This document shows positions 35,678 to 44,955 of a stretch of 64,000 nt of DNA, piece by piece. Below the pieces are notes generated by a model. That model saw nothing but the letters and a program-made list of their open reading frames with translations, ran no database searches and was not told where the DNA came from. Position 1 is the stretch's first letter. Every line of letters begins with the position of its first letter. Source of the DNA: Hathewaya proteolytica DSM 3090 (GTDB taxonomy: Bacteria > Bacillota > Clostridia > Clostridiales > Clostridiaceae); assembly GCF_900142225.1 (NCBI RefSeq), contig NZ_FRAD01000004.1, positions 184,193-248,192 of the forward strand, read 5' to 3'. The translations under genes were made by a program, and so were the position numbers.

Positions 35678-36706
35678 ATGGATTTTATTCAAAAGTCAAA
35701 AATAAGAGTTACATTAACTTTTGTCATGTTGACGTTGGTTTTAATAGCATCCTTTATATTGTGTATAGCCATGGGTTCTGTAAGAATCGGAGCTAGGGAG
35801 GTTGTTCACACTCTATTGGAAGGAGCTGGTGGTGATTCAACTTACAACACAATAATATGGAGCATTAGATTTCCAAGGGCTATAGCATCTATTATTGGGG
35901 GCTGTTCTTTGGCTGCTGCTGGGTTGCTATTGCAGATATTTTTTAAAAATCCTATTGTAGAGCCTTATGTTCTAGGTGTATCATCGGGTGCCACTTTATT
36001 CGTGGCACTTGTTATGCTAGGAGGCTTTTCATTGGGAATCACCAGCATGTCATCCTTTGCCATGTTTTTAGGTGCTTTTTGTGGTTCGCTTGTTGTCATG
36101 GTGATTGTTATTCTATTTGCCAGCAGAGTAAAAAATGTGGTTACCCTTCTAGTGATTGGGATGATGACAGGCTACATATGTAGTGGTGTCACAAGTATAC
36201 TTACAGTTTTTGCAGATAAAGAAAAAATAAAAGGGTTTTCAATTTGGACAATGGGGAGCTTTGGAGGCTTTACATGGGAGCAAGTAAAGGTGCTTTGTAT
36301 TATAGCTATTCCTGCATTGCTTTTAAGTATGTTTCTTGTTAAGCCACTAAATGCTTTCTTACTAGGTGAAGAATACGCAAAAAGTATGGGTATTAATATA
36401 AAATTGTTTAGAATTTCTGTGGTAACCATTGCTAGTCTTTTGGCGGCTGCAGTGACAGCCTTTGCAGGTCCAGTTGGATTTATAGGTTTGGCTGTGCCTC
36501 AAATTGCCCGCCTTACATTTAGAACAGCGGATAATAAAATCTTGGTTCCCGGAACCATGCTTTTAGGCGGAATTGTAACTTGCCTTTGCGATCTTATTTC
36601 AAGAACCGTGCTGTCACCTATGGAGCTTCCCATAAGTTCTATTACAGCTTTCATCGGTGCACCAGTGGTTATTGTTCTTATATTGAGGAGGAAGACCACA
36701 TTATGA
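35678..36706 (+). CDS. Corrinoid ABC transporter permease (FecCD/BtuC family)
   Basis: A 342-residue inner-membrane protein with AGAGGAG before ATG 35678. It has about ten transmembrane helices and the BtuC/FecCD motifs: RFPRAIASIIGGCSLAAAGLLLQ, the PYVLGVSSGATLFVAL motif, and the coupling region GPVGFIGLAVPQIARLTF. Its stop overlaps the ATPase start (ATGA at 36703-36706), so the two are translationally coupled. It forms the membrane channel of the corrinoid importer. Confidence 0.92.
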   Translation: MDFIQKSKIRVTLTFVMLTLVLIASFILCIAMGSVRIGAREVVHTLLEGAGGDSTYNTIIWSIRFPRAIASIIGGCSLAAAGLLLQIFFKNPIVEPYVLGVSSGATLFVALVMLGGFSLGITSMSSFAMFLGAFCGSLVVMVIVILFASRVKNVVTLLVIGMMTGYICSGVTSILTVFADKEKIKGFSIWTMGSFGGFTWEQVKVLCIIAIPALLLSMFLVKPLNAFLLGEEYAKSMGINIKLFRISVVTIASLLAAAVTAFAGPVGFIGLAVPQIARLTFRTADNKILVPGTMLLGGIVTCLCDLISRTVLSPMELPISSITAFIGAPVVIVLILRRKTTL

Positions 36707-37917
36707 TTATGTTAGAAACTGAAAATTTAAATGTTGGCTACGGTAAAAAAGTTGTGGTAGGGGATGTGAATATAAAAGTTAAAAAGGGAGAAATATTGTG
36801 TCTCCTTGGTGCTAATGGTGCCGGAAAAACTACCACACTAAGGACCATATCTGGACTTTTAAACCCAATGCAGGGAAAAGTTTTGTTTAAGGGTAAGGAT
36901 ATAAGTCATATTGCCAAGAAAGAGTTGGCAAAAAAGATGGCCCTTGTGCTTACAAGTAGATTTACTGGTAGTTTAATGACTGTGTATAACATAGTTTCCA
37001 TGGGTAGATATCCTCACACAGGTTTTTTTGGAAAGTTAAATGACAATGATAAGAGCAAGGTATTTGAAGCTTTGAAAACTGTAAACGCTGAAAACTTAAT
37101 TCAAAGGTATTTTGACGAACTAAGCGATGGTGAAAAACAAAAGGTACTTGTGGCAAGAGCTCTAGTACAGGAGCCGGAAATAATAATATTAGATGAGCCC
37201 ACGTCACACCTTGATATAAAGCATAGGCTAGAGCTCATGGAGATTCTTAAAACTTTGAGTAAAAAAAATAATATAGCCGTGGTTTTATCCTTGCACGAAA
37301 TCGATATAGCCCTAAAGAGTTGCGACAAAGTTATGCTAATAAAGGGAAATAAGGTGGCAGCTTATGGAGAGCCAGAGGATGTGGTAGATGAGGAAATTTT
37401 AAATGGGCTTTATGGTCTTAAAAATAAGAACTACAACAATCTCTTAGGAGCTATAGAATTAAAAAATCCTAGTGAAAAGAAAACTTTTGTAGTTGGTGGT
37501 GCTGGTACTGCTATCCCTATTTTTAGAGCCCTTACAAAAAAGGAGATTGGTGTCTACGCGGCGGTATTGCATGAAAACGATGTTGATTACGAAATTGGAA
37601 GAACTATGGGAATAGGCATGTGTACTGTGGCACCTTTTAAAAATATTGATGAAAAAGCTTATAAGAAAGCTATTGAAAATCTAAAAAGCATGGATTACGT
37701 TGTTGATTCTGGGTTTCCCATTGGAAACATAAATAAAGAAAACGTGAAAATAATTTGTGATGCTGTGGAGCAGGGTAAAAGGGTTTATTCACTTCGAAGG
37801 AAGAGTGAAGGAAAAGATGTGTTTGGAAAATATAACGCCAAAATTGTATACAAAGATAGTATTTCTTGCATTGTAAGCGAAATTAACGGTGGGGTGAATG
37901 ATGGTGAGAATTTATAA
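36703..37917 (+). CDS. Corrinoid ABC transporter ATPase with C-terminal extension (BtuD-like)
   Basis: A 404-residue protein starting at ATG 36703 behind GAGGAGGAAG; the longer open frame upstream lies inside the permease gene and is not real. Residues about 1-240 are a FecE/BtuD ATPase: Walker A GANGAGKTT, signature LSDGEKQKVLVARAL, Walker B IIILDEPTSHLD. The remaining about 150 residues are a separate domain beginning FVVGGAGTAIPIFRAL, with HENDVDYEIGRTMG and YVVDSGFPIGNINKENV. Similar extensions occur on archaeal BtuD-type ATPases (memory). It looks like a Rossmann-like regulatory or ligand-binding domain of unknown role. The stop overlaps the next gene by 20 bases. Confidence 0.88.
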   Translation: MIMLETENLNVGYGKKVVVGDVNIKVKKGEILCLLGANGAGKTTTLRTISGLLNPMQGKVLFKGKDISHIAKKELAKKMALVLTSRFTGSLMTVYNIVSMGRYPHTGFFGKLNDNDKSKVFEALKTVNAENLIQRYFDELSDGEKQKVLVARALVQEPEIIILDEPTSHLDIKHRLELMEILKTLSKKNNIAVVLSLHEIDIALKSCDKVMLIKGNKVAAYGEPEDVVDEEILNGLYGLKNKNYNNLLGAIELKNPSEKKTFVVGGAGTAIPIFRALTKKEIGVYAAVLHENDVDYEIGRTMGIGMCTVAPFKNIDEKAYKKAIENLKSMDYVVDSGFPIGNINKENVKIICDAVEQGKRVYSLRRKSEGKDVFGKYNAKIVYKDSISCIVSEINGGVNDGENL

Positions 37918-39055
37918 ATTGTCTACGGGTGATGATGTTCACAGATATGAGAGAAGTGTAGTTTTACAATTTAAAGGAAAAAGAAAGGTGCTGAGTACTT
38001 CACCATTTAACGGTGGATATCAAGAGAATTTAAAGTACGTATTTAATCATGATGGAAACATAGGGGCTGGTGTGCCTTGTAAAATGAAGGCACCTACCTA
38101 TGAAGAACATATGCGCATAATAGCAGAGGAAATAGGACTTGACCCAGACAGTTGTGCCGGCTTATCGACTGCAGCCCATATGGAGAATTTATCTATACAG
38201 AGTGAGACCTATGAAGATTTCACTGTGACTGCACTTGTAACAGGGGGAATTGAAGTCAATGGGGGACGTGTGGGTGACGTGGCCTCATATGATGAAAAGC
38301 AGGGAAAAGCTACAAAGGTCAAAGAGGGTACCATAAATATAATATTAGTTATCGATGCCGATTTGCCTGCTGGTACCATGGCAAGGGCACTGGTTACTTG
38401 TACTGAAGCTAAAACTGCGGCTATTCAAGAACTGATGCTAGATAGTAGGTATTCTAGGGGCATAGCAACAGGATCTGGCACAGATGGCACCATTGTGGTA
38501 TGTAATAGTGAGTCTGAAATAAAGCTTACTAACGCTGGCAAGCACTCTAAGTTAGGTGAATATATTGGAAGAGTAGTAAAGAAGGCCGTAAAGGAAGCAC
38601 TTTATCTTCAAACTGGAGTATGTGCAGATATGCAATACAGCATGCTAAGGAGAATGAGAAGGTTTGGTGTCACTGAAGATTCTATATGGAGATGTTATGA
38701 AAAAATATACGAAAGCCATATGAAGGATAAGGATAAAGCTAAAATGACTATTCCTGAATTTATGCACAATGTGCACATTCTTGATAAAAATTCGAAAATT
38801 ATTACTTTTACCACCATGTATGCCCATCTTATTGATGAATACGATTGGGATTTGATAAAGAGTGAAGATGTAATTAGTGGATGCAATATGATTCTAGAAA
38901 ATATACGGAATTGGAAGGAAGAGCATGGACAAGCATCTCCACATCATGGGTATATAAAATGTTCTTCTAAGGATAAGGAAGAGTTAATAAAAGGCATCAT
39001 AGATGCATTTGTAGTTACAGTGGCTTTCTCAGCCGGAAGGGAAGCATATGTTTAG
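37898..39055 (+). CDS. cbiZ: Adenosylcobinamide amidohydrolase, extended
   Basis: A 385-residue protein; ATG 37898 (or 37901) sits behind GGTGGGGTGA. The N-terminal about 235 residues match CbiZ: STSPFNGGY, CAGLSTAAHMENLSIQ, TALVTGGIEVNGGRVGD, INIILVIDADLPAGTMARA, and TEAKTAAIQELMLDSRYSRG. CbiZ hydrolyses the aminopropanol amide of adenosylcobinamide or pseudocobalamin to give adenosylcobyric acid for corrinoid remodelling (known in archaea and Rhodobacter). The C-terminal about 150 residues (FGVTEDSIWRCYEKIYESH and onward) are an additional helical region that I cannot assign. The gene overlaps the ATPase before it and cobN after it, so it belongs to the salvage operon. Confidence 0.85.
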   Translation: MMVRIYKLSTGDDVHRYERSVVLQFKGKRKVLSTSPFNGGYQENLKYVFNHDGNIGAGVPCKMKAPTYEEHMRIIAEEIGLDPDSCAGLSTAAHMENLSIQSETYEDFTVTALVTGGIEVNGGRVGDVASYDEKQGKATKVKEGTINIILVIDADLPAGTMARALVTCTEAKTAAIQELMLDSRYSRGIATGSGTDGTIVVCNSESEIKLTNAGKHSKLGEYIGRVVKKAVKEALYLQTGVCADMQYSMLRRMRRFGVTEDSIWRCYEKIYESHMKDKDKAKMTIPEFMHNVHILDKNSKIITFTTMYAHLIDEYDWDLIKSEDVISGCNMILENIRNWKEEHGQASPHHGYIKCSSKDKEELIKGIIDAFVVTVAFSAGREAYV

Positions 39056-42000
39056 AATAGTTTTTTTGACAACCATGCACGATTCAAATTACATCATAAA
39101 TAAAGTGAGCAAAAAATTGCAGCAGCAGTACCAAGGAATATTGTCTTTTAAAAGTATTTCTACTTATTATATGGACAATGATAATAGGGTGCTTAATGAG
39201 GCATTTCATGAGATAGAGAAAGCAGATTTAGTCTGTTATTTTGCCCATGGTGGTATAAATAATTTTAAACATTATCCTCAGATGATGATGAAATTCGGGA
39301 AAGATAAGTATTTCTTTATGCATTCTGGCATGGAGGATGAGTGCAAAGAATTAATGAACAAATCAAATATGTCACAGGTGGTTTACAATGGCATGTTATC
39401 TTATTTCTTAAATGATGGTGAAGAAAATATAGAGAACATGATAAGGTTTGCTGCTAGAAAATTGGGACATATAGACATAGAATATGGAAATGTAACTTTG
39501 CCACAGTGGGAAGGTTTGTATTATGGTGGAAGGATACTTTCAGAAGAAGAACAGCAAGACTTTCTTTATAGGGTATATAGTGATGAAAAGCCTGTAATTG
39601 GAGTTTTATTTTATGGAAGTTCTGTCCACCAAGATAATTTACAACATGTAGACGAGATTATAAAACAAATTGAAAGTGAAAATGCCACAGCATTGCCAGT
39701 GTTCACGCATACAAATAAAGATGAGGAAATAGGAGCTAAGGGTATTCAATGGAGTTTTGACAACCTATTTACAGTGAAGGGAAAACTTTTGCCAGAGGCT
39801 GTGATTAATTGCATGGGTATGTCTACTAGTATACTATCTACTCCAGGTGATGGGAATAAGGTTGTAGATACAAGTATATTTGAACAGTTGGACATGCCAG
39901 TAATACAAGCTATGACTACGTATCAAAGCTATGAAACTTGGAAGAATAGTGTGCAAGGAATTGATGCCATGTCTCTTACCAGCAATGTATACTACCCCGA
40001 ATTTGATGGACAGATTATAAGCGTTACGGCTTCTTATGCTGAATACGAAAGTGATGAAAATGGCGATAGAATTTTGTATAAGCCAATACCAGAGAGAATT
40101 AATAAGATTGTAAGACTTACAAAAAATTGGATAAGATTAAAGAGGACCAAACCAGAAGAACGAAAGGTTGCTATCATTTTCCACAACATGCCACCTAGAA
40201 ATGATATGATAGGATGTGCTTTTGGGCTTGACACTCCAGCGACAGTTTTTAACATTGTGAATGATTTAAAAAAAGAGGGCGTAAAACTAGATTATGATTT
40301 TAAAAATGGTGATGAAATCATCTACAGAATCATTGATGGTGTTTCCAATGATAAGAGATGGCTCACAGCGGAAAAAGCTTTAGACAAATCCATTGATATT
40401 ATTGAGGCAGATAAGTATAGAGGATGGTTTGAAAACTTAGATGAAAAGGTAAAATCTGAAATGGAAAGAGACTGGGGTGAGGCTCCTGGAGATTTCCTTG
40501 TGTTTGATGGAAAGATGCCTATACCAGGTATTTTAAATGGCAATGTATTTATTGGACTTCAGCCATCAAGAGGATATATAGAGAAGGCAGAACAGGCTTA
40601 TCACAGCACAGAGCTTGTGCCACCTCATCAGTATTACGGATTTTATAAATGGATTAAGGAGGACTTTGGAGCCCACGTAATTGCACACATTGGGACTCAT
40701 GGAACGCTGGAATGGCTACCAGGTAAAGAGGTTGGCTTAAGTAATCAATGCTATCCCGATGTTATGATAGATGATCTCCCTCATCTGTATCCTTATAGCA
40801 TAAATGTAACGGGAGAGGGTATACAGGTAAAGAGAAGATCTAATGGTGTTATATTGTCCCATCTTATTGCACCTATGACTCTCAGTGAAGGCTATGATGA
40901 CATATCACAACTAGACGATCTTATAAAACAGTATTATCAGGCTGTAATAATGGATCAGGGGAAAATGCCATTAATTAAGCAGAGTATCATTGACCTTTGC
41001 ATTGAAAATAAATATGATGAGGACCTTAAAGTAAATAGAGAGTATATGGAGAAAAATTTCCAGGATTTTATGAGCACTCTTCACGCTTATATTGAAGAGC
41101 TTAAGGGAAATATAATAAAGGATGGACTTCATATTTTTGGACAGTGCCCTAAGGAGCATAAATTAAACAATATGATATTTGCATTACTTAGAATAGATAG
41201 TCACAATATGCCGTCTATAGGACGAGCTGTAGCTGAAATTTTTGGATTGGATTTTACTTATATGAAAGAACATGGCACAGAGATGTATAAAGGCGGCCTT
41301 ACAAATCTAATGATTCTCGATGATATTAATAAACTATCTTTAGAGATTATTGATGAATTTTCTATCCATGATTTTGAAATTGATACTATAGATCAGTGCA
41401 TAGATGAGGCATTAAATAAGCATGAAGGTGTGCTTTCTATAAGTAATATGGGCTTTGCCCAATGCCAACAGGGAAGAGTGTCTATAAACAAGCTTTTAAA
41501 ATACATTAGCGGTGTAATTCTTGGAAAATTATATGACACAAAAGAGGAGTTAACTAATTTCTGCAAGGGTGCTAGGGGCGAATTCGTGAAACCAGGAAAA
41601 TCAGGATGTCCTACTAGAGGGAATATAGATATTTTGCCAAGTGGAAGAAATTTTTATTCCATAGATCCTAATTGTGTACCTTCTAGAAGTAGCTATAAAG
41701 TTGGTACTTCTCTTGCAAAGGATTTGTTAGAAAGGTATATAAGAGATGAAGGCAAGTATCCTGACAGTATCATGATTATCGTTTATTCAGGGGAAACTAT
41801 GAAAACTAATGGAGACGATATTGCCGAAATTTTAAATTTAATGGGTGTTAAGCCAATTTGGCTAGAGGGTACGGACAGAGTTATTGATCTTGAAGTAATT
41901 CCTATGGAGGAATTAAATAGGCCTAGGATAGATGTAACTTTGAGAATAAGTGGACTTTTCAGAGATACATTTCCTAATTTAATTGAGCTTATTGAAGAGG

Positions 42001-42845
42001 CTGTAACTTTGGTGAGTCAATTGGAGGAGTCCTATGAAGTTAATTATATAAAGAAAAATATTGAAGAAGAGATAAGCAATCTTATGAAAGATGGAATTTC
42101 ACTGGAAGAGGCTTCAGAAATGTCAGGCATAAGAGTGTTTGGATGTCCTGCAGGAACATACGGTGCTGGAGTATCCCAGCTTATAGAAAGTAAGCAGTGG
42201 CAAAACAGTGACGACCTTGGGAGATCATATGTAAATTGGAGTGCCCATGCATATAGCAAAAAGCTTCATGGAAAGAAATTAGAATCTTCTTTTATTGCTA
42301 GGTTATCTAAAACAGATATTACGGTAAAGAATGAATGTTCAAAGGAAATTGACATGTTGGAGAGTGATGATTTTTACAATTATCATGGAGGCGCCATGGC
42401 TGCTGTTAAAATGGCTAGAGGGCAGTATGCAAAAGCATATTGTGGGGATACTAGCGATCCTTCAGATACAAAGCTGAAAGATGTCAATGAAGAAACTGCA
42501 TTTATAATGAGGTCAAGGATTTTAAATCCAAAGTGGTTTGACGGACTTAAAGAACATGGCTATAAGGGTGCACAGGAAATTTCGGCTATGATTGACATTG
42601 CTTTTGGTTGGGATGCTACATCAGAGGTGGTAGAGGACTGGATGTACGATAAAATGTGCGATGCCTACGTCTTAAATAAGGAAAGACGAGAATGGATAAG
42701 TGAAGTGAACAAATGGGCCATGCACAACATGAGTGAGAGGCTTTTAGAAGCCAATCAAAGGGGTATGTGGAATACAACTGAGGATAGATTAAAGGAACTA
42801 AGAAAAATATACATGGATACGGAGGGTGACCTAGAAGACTATTAA
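39048..42845 (+). CDS. cobN: CobN/BchH-family chelatase large subunit
   Basis: A 1265-residue protein of normal CobN length; ATG 39048 overlaps the cbiZ stop by eight bases. Family landmarks: LVCYFAHGGINNFKHYPQMM, EERKVAIIFHNMPPRND, FGAHVIAHIGTHGTLEWLPGKEVG, YPYSINVTGEGIQVKRR, and RVFGCPAGTYGAGVSQLIES near the C-terminus. CobN and BchH bind the tetrapyrrole and insert cobalt or magnesium, with AAA+ partners. The partners here are BchI/BchD-like (43918, 44956), not CobS/CobT. With a cobalamin riboswitch and corrinoid importer but no chlorophyll or aerobic cobalamin genes, a corrinoid or tetrapyrrole metal-handling role is inferred, not shown. Confidence 0.9.
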   Translation: MFRIVFLTTMHDSNYIINKVSKKLQQQYQGILSFKSISTYYMDNDNRVLNEAFHEIEKADLVCYFAHGGINNFKHYPQMMMKFGKDKYFFMHSGMEDECKELMNKSNMSQVVYNGMLSYFLNDGEENIENMIRFAARKLGHIDIEYGNVTLPQWEGLYYGGRILSEEEQQDFLYRVYSDEKPVIGVLFYGSSVHQDNLQHVDEIIKQIESENATALPVFTHTNKDEEIGAKGIQWSFDNLFTVKGKLLPEAVINCMGMSTSILSTPGDGNKVVDTSIFEQLDMPVIQAMTTYQSYETWKNSVQGIDAMSLTSNVYYPEFDGQIISVTASYAEYESDENGDRILYKPIPERINKIVRLTKNWIRLKRTKPEERKVAIIFHNMPPRNDMIGCAFGLDTPATVFNIVNDLKKEGVKLDYDFKNGDEIIYRIIDGVSNDKRWLTAEKALDKSIDIIEADKYRGWFENLDEKVKSEMERDWGEAPGDFLVFDGKMPIPGILNGNVFIGLQPSRGYIEKAEQAYHSTELVPPHQYYGFYKWIKEDFGAHVIAHIGTHGTLEWLPGKEVGLSNQCYPDVMIDDLPHLYPYSINVTGEGIQVKRRSNGVILSHLIAPMTLSEGYDDISQLDDLIKQYYQAVIMDQGKMPLIKQSIIDLCIENKYDEDLKVNREYMEKNFQDFMSTLHAYIEELKGNIIKDGLHIFGQCPKEHKLNNMIFALLRIDSHNMPSIGRAVAEIFGLDFTYMKEHGTEMYKGGLTNLMILDDINKLSLEIIDEFSIHDFEIDTIDQCIDEALNKHEGVLSISNMGFAQCQQGRVSINKLLKYISGVILGKLYDTKEELTNFCKGARGEFVKPGKSGCPTRGNIDILPSGRNFYSIDPNCVPSRSSYKVGTSLAKDLLERYIRDEGKYPDSIMIIVYSGETMKTNGDDIAEILNLMGVKPIWLEGTDRVIDLEVIPMEELNRPRIDVTLRISGLFRDTFPNLIELIEEAVTLVSQLEESYEVNYIKKNIEEEISNLMKDGISLEEASEMSGIRVFGCPAGTYGAGVSQLIESKQWQNSDDLGRSYVNWSAHAYSKKLHGKKLESSFIARLSKTDITVKNECSKEIDMLESDDFYNYHGGAMAAVKMARGQYAKAYCGDTSDPSDTKLKDVNEETAFIMRSRILNPKWFDGLKEHGYKGAQEISAMIDIAFGWDATSEVVEDWMYDKMCDAYVLNKERREWISEVNKWAMHNMSERLLEANQRGMWNTTEDRLKELRKIYMDTEGDLEDY

Positions 42846-42866
42846 TTTATAGGTCATGGATCTAAT

Positions 42867-43883
42867 ATGGAGAACATTAACCTTATGCAAGCAAAAGAAA
42901 AAGTAAACTACTTGGTGATATGGTGTACTAATATGTGCAATCTTAGATGTACTTATTGTTATGCAAAAGATAATCTGGGAAATGAGGATATGGACCTAGA
43001 CACGGCAAAAAAGGCCATAGATATATTGGAGGACCGTGGAACTTTGGTATTGGCTGGAGGAGAGCCTTTACTTAATTTTCAGTTGGTGAAAGACATCTGT
43101 TCCTATATAAAAAGCCAAAGTAGAGATATTAAGGTTAGTATCCAGACTAATGGGACTCTTATAGATGAAAATATGGCTTGGGAGATTAAAAATCTTTCTA
43201 TTGGTGTTGGCGTAAGTCTTGATGGAAAAATAAAAGTTAATAATCTTTGCAGAAGTAAGGGTAGGGAGGCCATGGAAGGTATACTAAATTTGAAAAATCA
43301 AGGGGTGCAGGTAAATCTCAATGCTGTTATAACAAAGAACAATATTGAAAAGCTTCATGAATTGGTTGATCTTGCATACTATATGGAAAACGTCAATGCC
43401 ATAGGTCTTGATTTGCTTAGAAGTAATGATTTAAGTCTTAGGGTCAACGAAACTCAAGTATACCAAGGAATAAGGGAAATGTGGAATAGGGTTGAAAAGT
43501 TATCATCTCTTACAGGTAGAAAGGTTTTAATAAGAGAAATAGAAGATGCGAAAAGAAGAATAGATACTTCCTATAAAGCTTGCAATTACTGTTACGCATC
43601 AAAAGGTCAGGCAGCTGTTATTACTCCCAAGGGTGATATGTATTTGTGCGGATCATTGGTGGGAAAAGAAGAGTATTATCTTGGCAATATTAACACAAGT
43701 TATGCCCTTAAGGCATTAAAAGATATTGAATTTGATGAATGCAAAAATTGTAGTTATTGTGAGATGTGCCGGAAGGTATGTCCATCGAGGGCTATATTAA
43801 ATAGCAGAGATGGCATTCTTTCAAAAGAAGAATGTGCATTGAGAAAGGTATGCTTTTCCATAGCAGAGGAAAATAGAGATTAA
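42867..43883 (+). CDS. Radical SAM/SPASM protein within the chelatase operon
   Basis: A 338-residue iron-sulfur enzyme. The radical-SAM cluster motif is C24-x3-C28-x2-C31 in MCNLRCTYCYA; the GGE loop is LAGGEPLLNF. The C-terminal SPASM/twitch region is Cys-rich: CNYCYASKG, MYLCGSLVG, CKNCSYCEMCRKVCPSRA and ECALRKVC, enough for one or two auxiliary clusters. SPASM enzymes mostly modify peptides or proteins (anaerobic sulfatase maturases, RiPP enzymes), though heme-d1 and related tetrapyrrole enzymes also use this layout. No precursor peptide gene is nearby. Position between cobN and its AAA+ partners suggests it acts on the chelatase system or its substrate. The ribosome binding site is weak (AGGTCATGGA). 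Confidence 0.85.
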   Translation: MENINLMQAKEKVNYLVIWCTNMCNLRCTYCYAKDNLGNEDMDLDTAKKAIDILEDRGTLVLAGGEPLLNFQLVKDICSYIKSQSRDIKVSIQTNGTLIDENMAWEIKNLSIGVGVSLDGKIKVNNLCRSKGREAMEGILNLKNQGVQVNLNAVITKNNIEKLHELVDLAYYMENVNAIGLDLLRSNDLSLRVNETQVYQGIREMWNRVEKLSSLTGRKVLIREIEDAKRRIDTSYKACNYCYASKGQAAVITPKGDMYLCGSLVGKEEYYLGNINTSYALKALKDIEFDECKNCSYCEMCRKVCPSRAILNSRDGILSKEECALRKVCFSIAEENRD

Positions 43884-43917
43884 GAGTTAGAGCCAAGGAC
43901 AAAGGAGAATTAGAGTA

Positions 43918-44943
43918 ATGAAAAGAAAGTGTGTTTATCCCTTTACAGCAATTGTTGGACAGGATACTATGAAAAAAGCGTTAATATTAAATATAATAAA
44001 TCCAGAACTAGGTGGAGTTCTAATTAAAGGTGAAAAAGGAACAGCAAAATCTACTGCTGTACGAGCACTAGCTGAACTTCTGCCAGCACGTGAAGAGGTT
44101 AAGGGTTGTATGTTTGCTTGTGATCCTCATGATAGGGGAAATGCCTGTGAGGAATGTATGAAGAAAATGGAGAAGGGTAAAAAAATAGAGGGTGTTATGG
44201 GGAAGATGAAAGTCATAGATCTTCCAGTCAGTGCCACAGAGGATAGGGTGGTAGGTACTCTTGATATTGAATATGCTATAAAAAATGGAGAAAAGAAATT
44301 TGAAAAAGGCATACTGGCACAAGCTAATAGAAATATCTTATATGTAGATGAAGTAAATCTTCTTGAAGATAGTGTAGTTGATATTTTACTTGATTCAGCG
44401 GCTATGGGCGTAAATACCATTGAAAGAGAGGGAATATCATACTCTCATCCTGCAAGATTTGTCCTTATAGGAACTATGAATCCAGAGGAAGGAGATTTGA
44501 GACCACAACTTTTAGACAGATTTGGTCTTGTAGTAGATGTCATCGGCGAAAAAAGTGTGGATAAAAGAGTAGAGGTAATAAAGAATAGACTTGAATTTGA
44601 AAAAAATCCAGAGGAATTCATAGCAAAGCAAGAAGATAATCAACATAAGCTTAGGGAAAGAATAGTAAAAGCCCAGGAAATGCTATCTAAAGTAAATATG
44701 GATGAAAAACTTTTAGAGAAAATTGCCAGACTTTGTATAGAACTTCAAGTGGATGGACATAGAGCTGATATAAGCATGATAAAGACTGCACTAACCATAG
44801 CGGCATTCAATGGAAAAGAAAAAATAACAGCAGAAGATTTAATTGAAGCCAGTGAACTCGTGCTGCCACATAGAATGAGAAAGAGGCCATTTGAAGAAAA
44901 TTCCTTTGATTTTGAACTTGTCAAAAGGATTATGGAAGAATAG
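43918..44943 (+). CDS. BchI/ChlI-like AAA+ chelatase subunit
   Basis: A 341-residue AAA+ ATPase with AAAGGAGAA before ATG 43918. Walker A is GEKGTAKST (about 37-45) and Walker B NILYVDEVNLL; the Mg-chelatase I signature GTMNPEEGDLRPQLLDRFGL is present, as is the final HRMRKRPFEE. A Cys-rich insertion (FACDPHDRGNACEECMKK, about 65-83) is the one also found in BchI/ChlI proteins. It should form a ring with the D-type subunit encoded next and drive metal insertion by the CobN protein. Length is typical for BchI. Confidence 0.88.
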   Translation: MKRKCVYPFTAIVGQDTMKKALILNIINPELGGVLIKGEKGTAKSTAVRALAELLPAREEVKGCMFACDPHDRGNACEECMKKMEKGKKIEGVMGKMKVIDLPVSATEDRVVGTLDIEYAIKNGEKKFEKGILAQANRNILYVDEVNLLEDSVVDILLDSAAMGVNTIEREGISYSHPARFVLIGTMNPEEGDLRPQLLDRFGLVVDVIGEKSVDKRVEVIKNRLEFEKNPEEFIAKQEDNQHKLRERIVKAQEMLSKVNMDEKLLEKIARLCIELQVDGHRADISMIKTALTIAAFNGKEKITAEDLIEASELVLPHRMRKRPFEENSFDFELVKRIMEE

Positions 44944-44955
44944 GGAGATGAAACT

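Noticed and set aside
36580..36702. Longer N-terminus for the corrinoid ATPase
   Set aside because: It overlaps the permease gene in another frame; GAGGAGGAAG places the start at 36703.
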